Part shown: positions 1 to 6,523 of the stretch, piece after piece | How positions within the stretch are numbered: position 1 is the stretch's first letter | How the letters are laid out: the number at the start of each line of letters is the position of its first letter | Source: JAZQHR01 sp045540815 | Lineage (GTDB): Bacteria; Bacillota; Clostridia; UMGS1810 | Assembly (NCBI GenBank): GCA_045540815.1 | Contig: JAZQHY010000059.1 | Coordinates: 1 to 31,764, forward strand | Length of the DNA: 31,764 bases | Reading direction: 5' to 3' | The notes under the pieces: model-generated | Seen by the model: only the letters and a program-made list of their open reading frames with translations | Database searches by the model: none | Told to the model about the DNA's origin: nothing | Position numbers and translations under genes: made by a program

Positions 1-1
1 A

Positions 2-706
2 TCTATTGCAAAGGATATGGGTATCCTTACTGTAGGTGTGGTTACTAAACCTTTCAGATTTGAAGGTAAGAAAAGACTTGAACAGGCAGAACGCGGTATA
101 GAAGCTCTTAAAGGCTGCGTTGATGCGCTTGTTATCATTCCAAACGACAAGCTACTTGAGGTTTGTGACAAAAAGACATCTATGCAGGGCGCATTTAAGA
201 TGGCTGACGATGTACTATTCCAGGGTGTAAAAGGTATTTCTGACCTTATCGCATATCCAGGTTACATAAACGTTGACTTCGCTGATATCTGCTCAGTAAT
301 GAGAGATACAGGTATAGCTCACATGGGTATAGGCAGAGCTTCAGGTGAAAATAGAGCTGAGGTTGCTGTTAAGAGTGCTATAAACTCTCCACTTCTTGAA
401 ACTACTATTGATGGTGCAACTAAGGTTGTTATAAACATTTCTGGTGGTTCAGACCTTACACTATTTGAAATCGAAAGCGCATCTGAGCTTGTACACGACC
501 TTGTATCTGATGATGCAAACATCATATTCGGTACATCTATCGATGAAAACCTTGGCGAAGAAATCGTTATCACTGTTGTAGCTACTGGCTTTGACGAGGG
601 TAACAAGAAAGCTGAAGATGAGGACAAAGAGGACAGCCCTTGGAGTTCAAAATATGATGTTGAAGACCTTGAAATCCCAGGATTTCTTACAGGCAGAAAA
701 GAATAA
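2..706 (+). CDS. ftsZ: Cell division protein FtsZ, C-terminal part (5' end outside window)
   Basis: This is the C-terminal portion of the tubulin-like GTPase that polymerises into the cytokinetic Z-ring. The frame is already open at base 2 (reads S-I-A-K-D-M-G), so the N-terminal GTP-binding part lies upstream of the window. Family hallmarks visible are ILTVGVVTKPFRFEG, then the FtsZ C-terminal fold (INISGGSDLTLFEI and IIFGTSIDE). A short acidic linker (residues AEDEDKEDSPW) leads to the conserved C-terminal peptide DLEIPGFL, which in the family binds FtsA/SepF-type partners. It is followed after 17 bases by nrdR on the same strand, so the two may be cotranscribed. The identification is secure; only the 5' end is missing. 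Confidence 0.97.
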   Translation, partial: SIAKDMGILTVGVVTKPFRFEGKKRLEQAERGIEALKGCVDALVIIPNDKLLEVCDKKTSMQGAFKMADDVLFQGVKGISDLIAYPGYINVDFADICSVMRDTGIAHMGIGRASGENRAEVAVKSAINSPLLETTIDGATKVVINISGGSDLTLFEIESASELVHDLVSDDANIIFGTSIDENLGEEIVITVVATGFDEGNKKAEDEDKEDSPWSSKYDVEDLEIPGFLTGRKE

Positions 707-723
707 TTCTGAGGTGAAATAGG

Positions 724-1185
724 ATGAAATGTCCGTTTTGTGAACACGCTGAAAGCAAGGTTGTAGATTCTCGTCCTACTGATGAGGGTGTATCTATCAG
801 ACGCAGACGTGAGTGCCTTAAGTGTGAAAAGAGATTTACCACATATGAAATTATAGAGTCTATTCCTATCGTTATCATAAAAAAAGACGGCAAACGTCAG
901 GTCTATGACAGACAGAAACTGATGAATGGTATTCTTCGCGCTTGCGAAAAAACCGAGGTAACATTTGCGCAGATTAACGATATGGTAAACGAAATCGAAT
1001 CCACGTTATATAACTCGATGGACAGAGAGATTTCGTCTAAGCAAATAGGCGAGATGGTTATGGACAGACTAAAATATATTAATGATATTGCGTATGTTCG
1101 TTTCGCGTCGGTTTACAGAGAGTTTAAAGATGTAAACACATTTTTGGACGAGCTTAACCAGCTATTACTTACAAAGAATAAATAA
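724..1185 (+). CDS. nrdR: Transcriptional repressor NrdR
   Basis: NrdR is a nucleotide-sensing repressor of ribonucleotide reductase genes. The 153-aa length is typical. The N-terminus has a zinc ribbon (CPFC at residues 3-6 and CLKC about 28 residues later) followed by RFTTYE. An ATP-cone domain begins near residue 48 (IVIIKKDGKRQVYDRQKL). The start is supported by a GAGGTGA ribosome site just upstream (711-717). In this window the likely target is nrdD-nrdG: a near-consensus NrdR box lies over the nrdD promoter at 17978-17993. A strong terminator follows the gene. Confidence 0.96.
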   Translation: MKCPFCEHAESKVVDSRPTDEGVSIRRRRECLKCEKRFTTYEIIESIPIVIIKKDGKRQVYDRQKLMNGILRACEKTEVTFAQINDMVNEIESTLYNSMDREISSKQIGEMVMDRLKYINDIAYVRFASVYREFKDVNTFLDELNQLLLTKNK

Positions 1186-1198
1186 AAGATTTAATAAG

Positions 1199-1236
1199 GC
1201 TTGAAATTTGCAAAAGAATTTCAAGCTTTTTCTTTT
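1199..1236 (+). terminator. Intrinsic terminator after nrdR
   Basis: Perfect 10-bp stem, GCTTGAAATT (1199-1208) against AATTTCAAGC (1217-1226), followed by TTTTTCTTTT. It ends the ftsZ-nrdR transcription unit. Confidence 0.9.
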
Positions 1237-1260
1237 GTCTCTGTCAGAGAATTTTAACTA

Positions 1261-1449
1261 GCCAGTGTGTATTCCCAAGATAAAAACTACCAATGCTACA
1301 TTATCTGCATTAAAATTTTTGTGATGTGGCAGACGCGTAATTTAATTATATTGTAGGGAAGGAGCTTGCTCCTTCCGTTTGCTAAAAGAGAAAATAAACC
1401 TTTGTCTGCCTTCCGCCTGTTCGTTTTTACTTGGAAACACACCCTGTCT
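1261..1449. repeat. Palindromic MITE-like element, left copy
   Basis: An approximately 190-bp element whose two ends are imperfect inverted repeats: TGTGTATTCCCAAGATAAAAAC near 1265-1287 against GTTTTTACTTGGAAACACAC near 1424-1442. Sub-terminal GGCAGAC (1329-1335) pairs with GTCTGCC (1404-1410). A central hairpin, GGAAGGAGC-TTGC-type, lies at 1357-1376. A second copy in inverted orientation lies at about 1952-2140; the outermost 38 bases (1261-1298) are identical to the reverse complement of 2103-2140. No transposase or clear target-site duplication is visible. This copy fills much of the gene-free stretch 1186-1711. Confidence 0.75.
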
Positions 1450-1482
1450 TTGCGGTGTGTTTGAGCAAATCAATGTAATGCA

Positions 1483-1511
1483 TTGACGAAAAGCATCAAA
1501 TATGATAAGAT
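1483..1511 (+). promoter_or_regulatory. Sigma-A-type promoter for the structured RNA/orphan gene
   Basis: -35 TTGACG (1483-1488), 17-bp spacer, -10 TAAGAT (1506-1511). The predicted transcription start (about 1517-1518) coincides with the first base of the long outer stem of the RNA at 1517-1641. Confidence 0.65.
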
Positions 1512-1516
1512 AATTA

Positions 1517-1693
1517 TGCGAATCAAATTGAATATACAATATGCAAATGCATAACCTTATAAAGGCTTGTCGTTTTTATTCTGATAAAAATGCACGCTTC
1601 ATTTTAGCACGCTTTTATAAGGTATGTTAATTTGGTTCGCAAACTTCGGAGCGATGCGTTTTTTGTGCATGGCTTCGGCTATGCACTTTTTTT
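1517..1693 (+). ncRNA. Candidate structured RNA or riboswitch-like leader of unknown class
   Basis: The segment folds extensively. A long imperfect outer stem pairs 1517-1537 with 1622-1641. Inside it are a hairpin ATGC-AAAT-GCAT (1541-1552), a second stem CCTTATAAAGGC (1555-1566) with GCTTTTATAAGG (1611-1622), and an inner hairpin TTTTTAT/ATAAAAA (1573-1590). It ends in an intrinsic terminator at 1665-1693, just before the ribosome site of the orphan gene at 1712. The layout promoter, fold, terminator, gene fits a cis-acting attenuator or riboswitch, but a free-standing small RNA is equally possible. I do not recognise any known class. Confidence 0.5.
1665..1693 (+). terminator. Intrinsic terminator with UUCG loop
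   Basis: A stem of about nine pairs from GTGCATGGC (1665-1673) to GCTATGCAC (1678-1686), closed by a C(TTCG)G tetraloop and followed by seven T. It ends only 18 bases before the ATG at 1712, so transcription must read through it to express that gene from the promoter at 1483. Confidence 0.85.
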
Positions 1694-1711
1694 ATTTTAG
1701 GGGGAATAAAA

Positions 1712-1948
1712 ATGAAAGATAAAACAGAAATGATAAAAGACGAAATAGAAGATGTACTTACAAAGCATTTACGAGATGCTTCTTTGTCAGATGATACTGT
1801 TGCAACAAAAGCTTTAATGGAAATACAAGCTGTATTGAAAAGCGGAAATATAGTTGATGGCAACAGGACTGATTTTGAAATTATAGAAAAGATAGTGAAT
1901 ATATTTGAAAAATACGAAATTAATGCAGGAGGATGCCATGATTTTTAA
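1712..1948 (+). CDS. Orphan 78-aa acidic helical protein, unknown function
   Basis: A short reading frame with a good ribosome site (AGGGGGA at 1699-1705) and ATG at 1712. The product is soluble, rich in Asp, Glu, Lys and Ile, and probably mostly helical (DEIEDVLTKHLRDASL, FEIIEKIVNIFEKYEI). It ends in GGCHDF. No signal peptide, membrane segment or recognised domain is seen. It sits between two copies of a palindromic element and directly behind a structured leader with a terminator. A second start codon with its own ribosome site overlaps its 3' end (1938), so it may once have been the first gene of a two-gene unit. The coding call rests on the ribosome site and plausible composition only. 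Confidence 0.55.
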   Translation: MKDKTEMIKDEIEDVLTKHLRDASLSDDTVATKALMEIQAVLKSGNIVDGNRTDFEIIEKIVNIFEKYEINAGGCHDF

Positions 1949-1976
1949 TGAAAAGACAGGGTGTGTTTCTAAGTAA
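1938..1976 (+). pseudogene. Stub of a second gene cut off by the right palindromic element
   Basis: ATG at 1938 follows a perfect AGGAGG (1928-1933) at 4-bp spacing and overlaps the end of the orphan gene, as translationally coupled genes do. The frame closes after 12 codons at 1974-1976, inside the right palindromic element, which starts near 1952. I infer that the element truncated a former gene. The start could alternatively be fortuitous. Confidence 0.35.
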
Positions 1977-2140
1977 AAACGGACAGCGGATGGCAGACAA
2001 GGCACAATATTTGGATGTAAGTGGAACGCCACATAGGGCGTTCCTACAATACGATGGTGCTTGGTGTCTGCCTCTGCACTTATGCTATCAGTTTGGAAAA
2101 TATAGCATTGGTAGTTTTTATCTTGGGAATACACACTGGC
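1952..2140. repeat. Palindromic MITE-like element, right copy
   Basis: Inverted copy of the element at 1261-1449. Inner end GACAGGGTGTGTTTCTAAG (about 1955-1973), sub-terminal GGCAGACA (1992-1999) with TGTCTGCC (2065-2072), and outer end identical to the left copy's outer end over 38 bases (2103-2140). The central hairpin GGAACGCC/GGCGTTCC (2023-2044) differs in sequence from the left copy's hairpin yet keeps perfect pairing. This suggests selection for, or a common origin of, the folded form. Confidence 0.75.
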
Positions 2141-2171
2141 TTTGTCAAGAAGATAGCCAAATGTGATTTTT

Positions 2172-2975
2172 TTACTCACCCTGGTGCTCCTGTGTTACGT
2201 TTTTTTCTACAGCGTCAGGTATTTGCTTGCCTGTATGGTCGATGGTGAAGTTGTCTTTATATATAAGCTCGGACACGGGGACTATTTTATAGCCGTCGTT
2301 TATAAGCGTTTCGAGGATTGTAGGAAGTGCGGCGGGAGTGTTTTTTGCGGCATTGTGGAAAAGCACGATTGAGCCTGGTCCAACGCCTTTTATAACTCTG
2401 TCGCATATGGCCTGTGGTTCTAAATCCTTCCAGTCAAGACTATCTACTGACCACTGAATAGTATAATGTGAAATATCACGGGTGTTTCCTACAACTGCAT
2501 CGTTATAATCACCATATGGTGGTCTGAAAAGGGTGGGGCGAACACCTGTTATTTTTTCTATCTTATCGCTGCAGAGAGTGATTTCCTCCTGCATTTGTTC
2601 CTTTGAGAGCTTTGTCATATGCGGATGAGTATTTGAATGATTCATTATCTCGTGGCCTGCATCAGAAAGCTCCTTTACGGATTCTGGGTATTTATCTACC
2701 CATTCACCTACTACAAAGAAGGTGGTTTTTACATTATATTTTTCCAGAATTTTTATGAGGTCATGTGTGTCCTCGTTTCCCCATGCGGCGTCAAATGATA
2801 TGGCGCATATTTTTTCGTCTTTTTGCACGCTGTATATAGGCAAATCTTTTTTAGGCGCCATTGTTTCGAGTACTGCTGTGGCACTGTCCCAATTAAATAC
2901 CAAAACGCTTGCTATAAGCGCAAATAAAAGTGAGTACGCTATAAGAATCTTTTTGTGTATTACATATATTTTCAC
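2172..2975 (-). CDS. PdaB-like polysaccharide deacetylase (NodB fold)
   Basis: A membrane-anchored or secreted carbohydrate esterase-4 protein of 267 aa that probably acts on N-acetyl groups of peptidoglycan or a related polymer. One hydrophobic N-terminal segment (residues 9-28) acts as signal or anchor. The NodB domain follows: motif 1 SFDAAWGN (Asp62), motif 2 HSNTH (113-117, metal ligands), motif 3 RPPYG (151-155), then VDSLDW and VLFHN. The AAWG form of motif 1, in place of the usual DGP, is typical of the sporulation protein PdaB family, so a role in spore formation is possible but not shown. The start is GTG at 2975 behind AAGGATG. It is transcribed away from the DUF3343 gene. Confidence 0.88.
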   Translation of the reverse strand: MKIYVIHKKILIAYSLLFALIASVLVFNWDSATAVLETMAPKKDLPIYSVQKDEKICAISFDAAWGNEDTHDLIKILEKYNVKTTFFVVGEWVDKYPESVKELSDAGHEIMNHSNTHPHMTKLSKEQMQEEITLCSDKIEKITGVRPTLFRPPYGDYNDAVVGNTRDISHYTIQWSVDSLDWKDLEPQAICDRVIKGVGPGSIVLFHNAAKNTPAALPTILETLINDGYKIVPVSELIYKDNFTIDHTGKQIPDAVEKNVTQEHQGE

Positions 2976-3098
2976 TTTTTCACATCCTTTTTTATTCTAT
3001 ATTAATTATATTTAGCCACGTTGTGATTTATTACCTCATATATTTTGTCAACTTATAAGGTATTTTGGAATAAAATATAAATGTGAGGAGGAAGGTTT

Positions 3099-3344
3099 AT
3101 GAGTGAAGTGCTTGTTGTATTTGCATCGATGACTGATGCTAATAAAATAAAGTTTTATATAGAAAAAAAACATAATATAAGTGCAAGACTTGTGCAAACG
3201 CCAAAAGCGGTATCGCCTGGTGGCTGCAGCTATAGTCTGATAGTGGCGAGAAATGAGCTTGGCAAGGTATATGATGCTATGAAGGTAATGGGTGTAATGT
3301 CAAATGCGGCTTTGTATGCAGGAGATTACAGCAGAGTGAGGTGA
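3099..3344 (+). CDS. DUF3343 protein (putative Se/S carrier-like)
   Basis: A small 81-aa protein of the DUF3343 family, which has been proposed to carry sulfur or selenium. The single cysteine in SPGGCSYSL (about residue 48) would be the carrier residue. The start is supported by GAGGAGG (3083-3089). It overlaps the first bases of the following cysteine-desulfurase-like gene, so the two are almost certainly translated together. A desulfurase next to a possible persulfide acceptor makes a sulfur or selenium transfer pair a reasonable inference; no substrate can be read from the sequence. Confidence 0.8.
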   Translation: MSEVLVVFASMTDANKIKFYIEKKHNISARLVQTPKAVSPGGCSYSLIVARNELGKVYDAMKVMGVMSNAALYAGDYSRVR

Positions 3345-3349
3345 GGGAT

Positions 3350-4489
3350 ATGATATATCTTGATAACAGTGCGACCTCCTGGCCGAAACCAAGGGATGTG
3401 TACTTATCTGTAGTCGATGCGATAAAGATATATGGAGCAAATCCCGGAAGAGCTGGTCACAAGATGTCACTTGCCGCAAGTGAAGAAATATTTAAATGCA
3501 GGATGGCGGTAGCAGAATTTTTTGGAATAGCTGACCCGTCAAAGGTTATATTTACCCTAAACGCAACTGACTCTTTGAATATGGCTATAAAGGGAATACT
3601 TAAGGAAAATGACCATGTGGTAGTTTCCAGTATGGAGCATAATTCAGTGTTAAGACCCGTTTTTGCGCTTTCACAGGAAAAAGGTATAACGTATGATATG
3701 GTTTGGGGAAATGTATACGGATATGTATCTGCAGAGGAAATAGAAAAGGCAATTAAGCCAAATACTGCACTGATAATATTAACACATGCATCTAACGTGT
3801 GCGGAACGGTAAACCCGATAAGAGAAGTGGGGGCGATAGCAAGGAAGCATCATATACCATTTTTGGTAGATGCGTCGCAAAGTGCAGGGATACTCCCAAT
3901 TGACGTAGAGAAAGACAACATTGATATACTTGCCACGGCTGGACACAAGGGGCTATATGGTCCTGTGGGAGTAGGAATACTGTATATAAAAGATGCGTCG
4001 GTTGTAAACACCTTAAAAGAGGGTGGAACGGGAAGTAATTCTATGGATTTAAAACAGCCCGAGATATTACCTGACAAATTTGAGTCGGGAACACTTAATA
4101 CTATCGGAATAATGGGGCTTTCTTCCGGGATTAAATTTTTAAACAAAGTAGGGATTGACGAAATTTTTTATCACGAGAAAAAGCTCACCGGAATGATGAT
4201 AGAAAGACTTGCATTTACAAAGGGTGTATCGGTGTATGGATATCTGCACACTGAGAATCGTCTTGGTGTGGTAAGTTTTAATATTTCGGGACTTGATAGT
4301 GTGGAAGTATCAAAATATCTTGACGAAAGATATAACATTGCCGTAAGGGCAGGATATCACTGCGCTTATACAGCTCATCAGACAATAGGCACCGAATCCC
4401 CTGGTACTGTAAGGGTGAGCGTAGGTGCGTTTAATACGGCAAACGACATAGAAACCCTTTGTAATGCTGTAAGGGAAATAAAAATGTAA
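3350..4489 (+). CDS. Cysteine desulfurase / class V aminotransferase family protein
   Basis: A PLP-dependent fold-type I enzyme of 379 aa that would remove sulfur (or selenium) from cysteine (or selenocysteine) through an enzyme persulfide. Visible are MIYLDNSATSWPKP at the start, the His-containing SSMEHNSVLRP, Asp in LVDASQSAG, the PLP lysine in ATAGHKGLYGP (about Lys200) and the catalytic cysteine in RAGYHCAYTAH (about Cys338). I chose ATG 3350 because GAGGTGAGG lies at a suitable distance and the protein then begins at the family's usual first residues; GTG at 3341 is possible and adds three residues. The pattern matches the NifS/SufS-like subfamily often found beside DUF3343. No iron-sulfur scaffold gene is nearby. 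Confidence 0.88.
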   Translation: MIYLDNSATSWPKPRDVYLSVVDAIKIYGANPGRAGHKMSLAASEEIFKCRMAVAEFFGIADPSKVIFTLNATDSLNMAIKGILKENDHVVVSSMEHNSVLRPVFALSQEKGITYDMVWGNVYGYVSAEEIEKAIKPNTALIILTHASNVCGTVNPIREVGAIARKHHIPFLVDASQSAGILPIDVEKDNIDILATAGHKGLYGPVGVGILYIKDASVVNTLKEGGTGSNSMDLKQPEILPDKFESGTLNTIGIMGLSSGIKFLNKVGIDEIFYHEKKLTGMMIERLAFTKGVSVYGYLHTENRLGVVSFNISGLDSVEVSKYLDERYNIAVRAGYHCAYTAHQTIGTESPGTVRVSVGAFNTANDIETLCNAVREIKM

Positions 4490-4517
4490 ATTTTTTAAGA
4501 ATTTTTTCAAAAAACAC

Positions 4518-4546
4518 TTATCAAATCACCAAAAACGTAGTATAAT
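4518..4546 (+). promoter_or_regulatory. Promoter for cdaA-cdaR
   Basis: -35 TTATCA (4518-4523), 17-bp spacer and a consensus -10 TATAAT (4541-4546), about 50 bases before the cdaA start. Confidence 0.7.
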
Positions 4547-4557
4547 CAAAAGTAAGT

Positions 4558-4574
4558 ATACGCACTTTGCGTAT
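4558..4574 (+). promoter_or_regulatory. Small hairpin in the cdaA leader
   Basis: A perfect 7-bp inverted repeat, ATACGCA-CTT-TGCGTAT, just after the predicted transcription start and followed by TTTT. It may be an operator, a 5' stabilising hairpin or a weak attenuator. Confidence 0.4.
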
Positions 4575-4599
4575 TTTGGTGTAAAGAGGGTGTTTTTTT

Positions 4600-5439
4600 G
4601 TGACTGATTTTATCTCGGTAATTGCTGAAAATTTAAAGCTTTTGAGAGTAAGAGATGTGCTGGACGTGCTTATAGTTGCATATCTTATATACATGGGTGT
4701 AAAGCTTGTACGTGAAACAAGAGCGTTTCAGCTTATAAAGGGAATAGTTGTTATAGTGGTTGCGGCTCAGGTTTCGGGATGGCTTGATTTAAATGTGCTT
4801 AACACTATACTTGTGTATGCTATGGAAGTAGGCGTGCTTGCACTTTTAGTTGTATTTCAGCCTGAACTTCGAAGTATGCTTGAAAAGGTTGGACGAACAA
4901 GCTTTAAAAACTTATTCACACAAGAAATAGGAAATATGGAAGATATTATAGAAGAGGTGGTCGTTGCCAGCGGCTATATGGCATCGCAGAAAATTGGTGC
5001 GCTGATTGTTATGGAAAACACTACAAAGCTTGCGGATATTGGCTCTACGGGTACCCGCCTTGACTCACTAGTAAGCTCGGGGCTACTTATAAACATATTT
5101 ATACCAAACACACCGCTTCACGATGGTGCTGTACTTATAGGTGACGGAAAAATAAAAGCAGCTGCGTGTTTTCTTCCGCTTACTAAAAACAATGACCTTT
5201 CAAAAGAGCTTGGTACAAGGCACAGAGCTGCTATCGGTATGAGCGAAGTGGCAGACTGTATGGTGGTAGTTGTATCGGAGGAAACAGGTAAAATATCTGT
5301 AGCTGTAAACGGAAGCTTAACTAGAAACTTAAATATGGATTCTCTTAGAAAGTTACTTAAAAAAGGGCTTATAAAAACACCTGACACTATTACAAATATT
5401 AAAAAAGAAAAACTGGGTTGGGCGGTGAAGAAAAAATGA
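4600..5439 (+). CDS. cdaA: Diadenylate cyclase CdaA
   Basis: A membrane-bound enzyme that makes cyclic di-AMP from two ATP, a messenger controlling potassium, osmolyte and cell-wall homeostasis. The 279-aa protein has three N-terminal hydrophobic helices (about residues 20-80), then the DisA_N catalytic domain with LHDGAVLIG (the DGA motif) and GTRHRAAIG (the RHR motif). The start is GTG at 4600 with GAGGGTG upstream (4587-4593). Its end overlaps the cdaR start by 4 bases (ATGA), indicating translational coupling. In many Firmicutes glmM follows cdaR; here it does not. Confidence 0.95.
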   Translation: MTDFISVIAENLKLLRVRDVLDVLIVAYLIYMGVKLVRETRAFQLIKGIVVIVVAAQVSGWLDLNVLNTILVYAMEVGVLALLVVFQPELRSMLEKVGRTSFKNLFTQEIGNMEDIIEEVVVASGYMASQKIGALIVMENTTKLADIGSTGTRLDSLVSSGLLINIFIPNTPLHDGAVLIGDGKIKAAACFLPLTKNNDLSKELGTRHRAAIGMSEVADCMVVVVSEETGKISVAVNGSLTRNLNMDSLRKLLKKGLIKTPDTITNIKKEKLGWAVKKK

Positions 5440-6386
5440 AACCATTTTACAAAACAGACTGGTTTTTAAAAATTATTTCTCTTGTCGTTGCAATCGTTTT
5501 ATGGATATACATTTCATACGAGCAAAAACCTCAGTATGAAACGTGGATAAGAGGAGTTAATGTGGTACAGACTAATTTGTCGCAGGATTTTGAAAATGGA
5601 AAGCTTGTGATTATGGAAGGTGCCACCGATAAAATTGATATAAAAATACGTGGTGACAGAAAAGATGTATCGTCGGTAAAACCGGGTAATATAACCGCTA
5701 TAATTGATATGCTTGGAGTGGGAAGCGAGGGAGTATATTCTCTTCCTATCAGTGTTACAATACCTGTTGACGGCATAGAGATTGTGCAGAAGAGTCCTTC
5801 ACACGCATCTATGAAGGTGGACAAGATTATAACTGTTGAAAAAAGAATTAATGCTGAAATAAAAGGTACTCCAACTGATGGATATGTAGTGGGCGATTAC
5901 AAAATTGAACCTGAGAGCGTAAAGCTAACTGGGCCGCAGTCGGTTATAAATACAATTTCTACGGTTAAGACTACTATTGATTTGAATGAAGCGGCGTTAA
6001 ATCCTGAAAGTCTTTTTAAGATAAAGCTATATGATGTAAACGATAATGAGATAATTAATTCGCTTATTACACAAAATATAGAATATATTCAGATTAATGA
6101 CTTATTTGCGGAAACAAAAATGGCAGATGTAATTGTTAATACAAATGGTAGTGTAAATGAAGCAGGCGATAAGGTGGATTATACTATTTTATCATCTGTG
6201 AAAATTCAGCTTAGCGGTGATACAGAAATTTTGAAAACGATAAACAGTATATCTACTGAAGAAATTGATGTTTCAAAGATTACTTCTGATACTGAGATTT
6301 CGGCAAAGCTTATCATTCCCGAGGGGATTAAACTTGTAAACAGCGCAGATGCTGATGTTAAAATAAGATTTTTTGTAAATAATTAA
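5436..6386 (+). CDS. cdaR: CdaA regulatory protein CdaR (YbbR-domain protein)
   Basis: A membrane-anchored partner of CdaA whose extracytoplasmic YbbR domains modulate cyclic di-AMP synthesis in studied Firmicutes. A single N-terminal membrane segment (WFLKIISLVVAIVLWIYISY) is followed by about three YbbR-type beta-rich repeats, recognisable by recurring pieces such as VEKRINAEIKGTPTDGYVVG and PESVKLTGPQSVI. I chose ATG 5436 because it overlaps the cdaA stop and has GCGGTGAAG upstream; a TTG at 5418 is in frame but less likely. A palindromic repeat follows the stop codon. Confidence 0.9.
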   Translation: MKPFYKTDWFLKIISLVVAIVLWIYISYEQKPQYETWIRGVNVVQTNLSQDFENGKLVIMEGATDKIDIKIRGDRKDVSSVKPGNITAIIDMLGVGSEGVYSLPISVTIPVDGIEIVQKSPSHASMKVDKIITVEKRINAEIKGTPTDGYVVGDYKIEPESVKLTGPQSVINTISTVKTTIDLNEAALNPESLFKIKLYDVNDNEIINSLITQNIEYIQINDLFAETKMADVIVNTNGSVNEAGDKVDYTILSSVKIQLSGDTEILKTINSISTEEIDVSKITSDTEISAKLIIPEGIKLVNSADADVKIRFFVNN

Positions 6387-6390
6387 AAAT

Positions 6391-6500
6391 AAGGTTGTTT
6401 AATAATGTAGGGGCGGATGCCCATATCCGACTGATAAAACGTGTCGGTGGAGGCATCGACCCCTACAATTTTGAATTATAAGAGAATTACAACCTTTTCT
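6391..6500. repeat. Palindromic repeat nested inside a terminator-like stem
   Basis: The inner element, 6408-6466, is a 59-base hairpin: GTAGGGGCGGATGCC against GGCATCGACCCCTAC (13 of 15 pairs), with CCGAC/GTCGG near the loop. An outer pair, AAGGTTGT (6391-6398) and ACAACCTT (6488-6495) followed by TTCTATTTTG, brackets it. The simplest reading is that the repeat entered the loop of the cdaR terminator. The TGTAGG start is shared with the hairpins near 1351, 2049 and 26117. Confidence 0.65.
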
Positions 6501-6523
6501 ATTTTGTTTGAGAGGTGACAACT

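Noticed and set aside
1517..1641. 6S RNA
   Set aside because: The long hairpin is suggestive, but length, central bubble and position do not fit, and I see no conserved 6S features.
1517..1948. Retron or type III toxin-antitoxin locus
   Set aside because: There is a structured RNA before a gene, but no reverse transcriptase and no tandem RNA repeats, and the 78-aa protein does not look like a known toxin.
1186..2171. CRISPR array or insertion sequence
   Set aside because: Only two inverted copies, no regular direct repeats with spacers, and no transposase frame.
1948..2372. Three overlapping plus-strand frames of 69-75 codons
   Set aside because: They lie in the right palindromic element or antisense to the deacetylase, without ribosome sites.
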